The notes below the pieces were generated by a model. That model had not been told where the DNA came from and ran no database searches. It was given only the letters and a program-made list of their open reading frames with translations. A stretch of DNA of 64,000 nt. It comes from Periplaneta americana (taxonomy: Eukaryota; Arthropoda; Insecta; Blattodea; Blattidae). Shown here one piece after another: positions 63,431-64,000 of the stretch. The position numbers were made by a program, and so were the translations under genes. Numbering within the stretch: the stretch's first letter is position 1; each line of letters begins with the position of its first letter. The DNA lies in the NCBI RefSeq assembly GCF_040183065.1, contig NC_091120.1:172519988-172583987 (forward strand). Direction: 5' to 3'.

Positions 63431-64000
63431 AATAAATCTGCAAACAATTTGAAAAAAAATAAAGATGATACAGTGATTGTGGTCGTGGCATTTGTAATGG
63501 TAATTTGGAAATTCTGACTGTGTCAGAATTAGTAATGGGATAAAAAGGAGGAGAAAAGCTGTGAATTAGGAAACAATCTCTCAACTGTTCCTTCTGCCAG
63601 TCCAAATGATAAGGTTAAATAAAGCCCTGTTCAGGTATTGCATTATGTTCATGTGTTTGTCTTAGAAGTTTAATACTTTGTCACAAAGTAAATGTTTATA
63701 GCTGATATTTATTAACAAAATGCTGTCAGTTTTTACACATATGCTGAAAGTTCCTAGGGTTTATTGTTATGTTATTAGCGAAAGTACATATTTCTTCATT
63801 GGTGCATAAATTATGCAGGCTTATCGGAATTATACAAGTGTAAAAACAACTTTATTTGGGAATTGTTTGAAGATAAGGAACATATTATAATCAAGATTAT
63901 TTAGCTGCTGTTGTTAAGTTGTCACTGTCTTATCACCTTGATAATTTCACTTAATGCGATTATTTGATCAGACGTAACGTCATTAATAGTAACATATTAT
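63431..64000. other. No gene seen
   Basis: AT-rich end of the window without repeat ends or frames of note. Confidence 0.45.

Overview
This window looks like repeat-rich nuclear DNA from a large insect genome. The base composition is AT-rich, (AAT)n/(ATT)n runs are frequent, and many tRNA-derived SINEs are present alongside hAT, Tc1/mariner, pogo, PIF/Harbinger and piggyBac relics and several non-LTR retrotransposon fragments. A cockroach-like (blattodean) host is my best guess from the SINE style, but that is inference. I found no convincing intact host protein gene. Nearly every recognisable coding stretch is a broken transposase or reverse-transcriptase remnant.

Layout. 0.4-2.7 kb: pyrimidine-rich minisatellite (67-bp units changing to 62-65-bp units). 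2.7-5.4 kb: about seven 368-395-bp tandem units, the last split by a SINE. 5.4-6.3 kb: a tRNA-bearing palindromic retroposon (family D) containing a MITE and a SINE. 6.9-8.5 kb: AT-rich DNA with TGTGACA clusters at both edges. 9-10 kb: pogo/Tigger remnant with a foldback tRNA retroposon inside. 10.4-11 kb: LINE 3' end. 12.8-18.0 kb: a 5.26-kb TA-flanked Tc1/mariner-like transposon with a dead transposase, holding a ZBED5-like hAT (itself holding a SINE) and a 1.1-kb mariner-like element. 19-22 kb: a TIR element with a THAP-like exon, 273-bp tandem units and a second THAP exon. 22.8-25.2 kb: dimeric foldback retroposon, LINE and hAT fragments, SINE. 26 kb: a possible TATA promoter with a first-exon donor. 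27.8-31.9 kb: hAT MITE, piggyBac-like MITE, and a Harbinger element inside a tRNA retroposon, then LINE debris. 33-34.3 kb: mariner fragment and MITEs. 35.8-40.7 kb: a 4.9-kb hAT frame with a 7/8 target duplication, filled with a LINE RNase H remnant, two hAT MITEs, a Harbinger MITE and a hAT that carries a SINE. 42-50 kb: inverted pair of a tRNA-ended repeat, a perfect-TIR MITE, a CGGBP1/BED-like hAT N-terminus and a pogo element. 51-53 kb: Tc1 transposase with DD36E spacing, then a tandem duplication. 55-57 kb: tandem unit split by the second mariner-like element. 57.6-61.6 kb: LINE tail, SINEs, second piggyBac-like MITE, palindromic MITE. 62.7-63.4 kb: transposase relic split by a third D-family retroposon.

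How the parts relate. The order of insertions can be read from target-site duplications (TSDs), which I located for most elements. Three SINE families (A, B, C) with different bodies share the 3'-terminal motif GCGTCGTWAAATAA, which suggests mobilisation by one LINE lineage. Families D and E have retroposon-like 9-14-bp TSDs but end in inverted arms around a tRNA-like module. That is the most unusual structure here.

Limits. All family calls are by eye, with no database comparison. Boundaries without a stated TSD are approximate.
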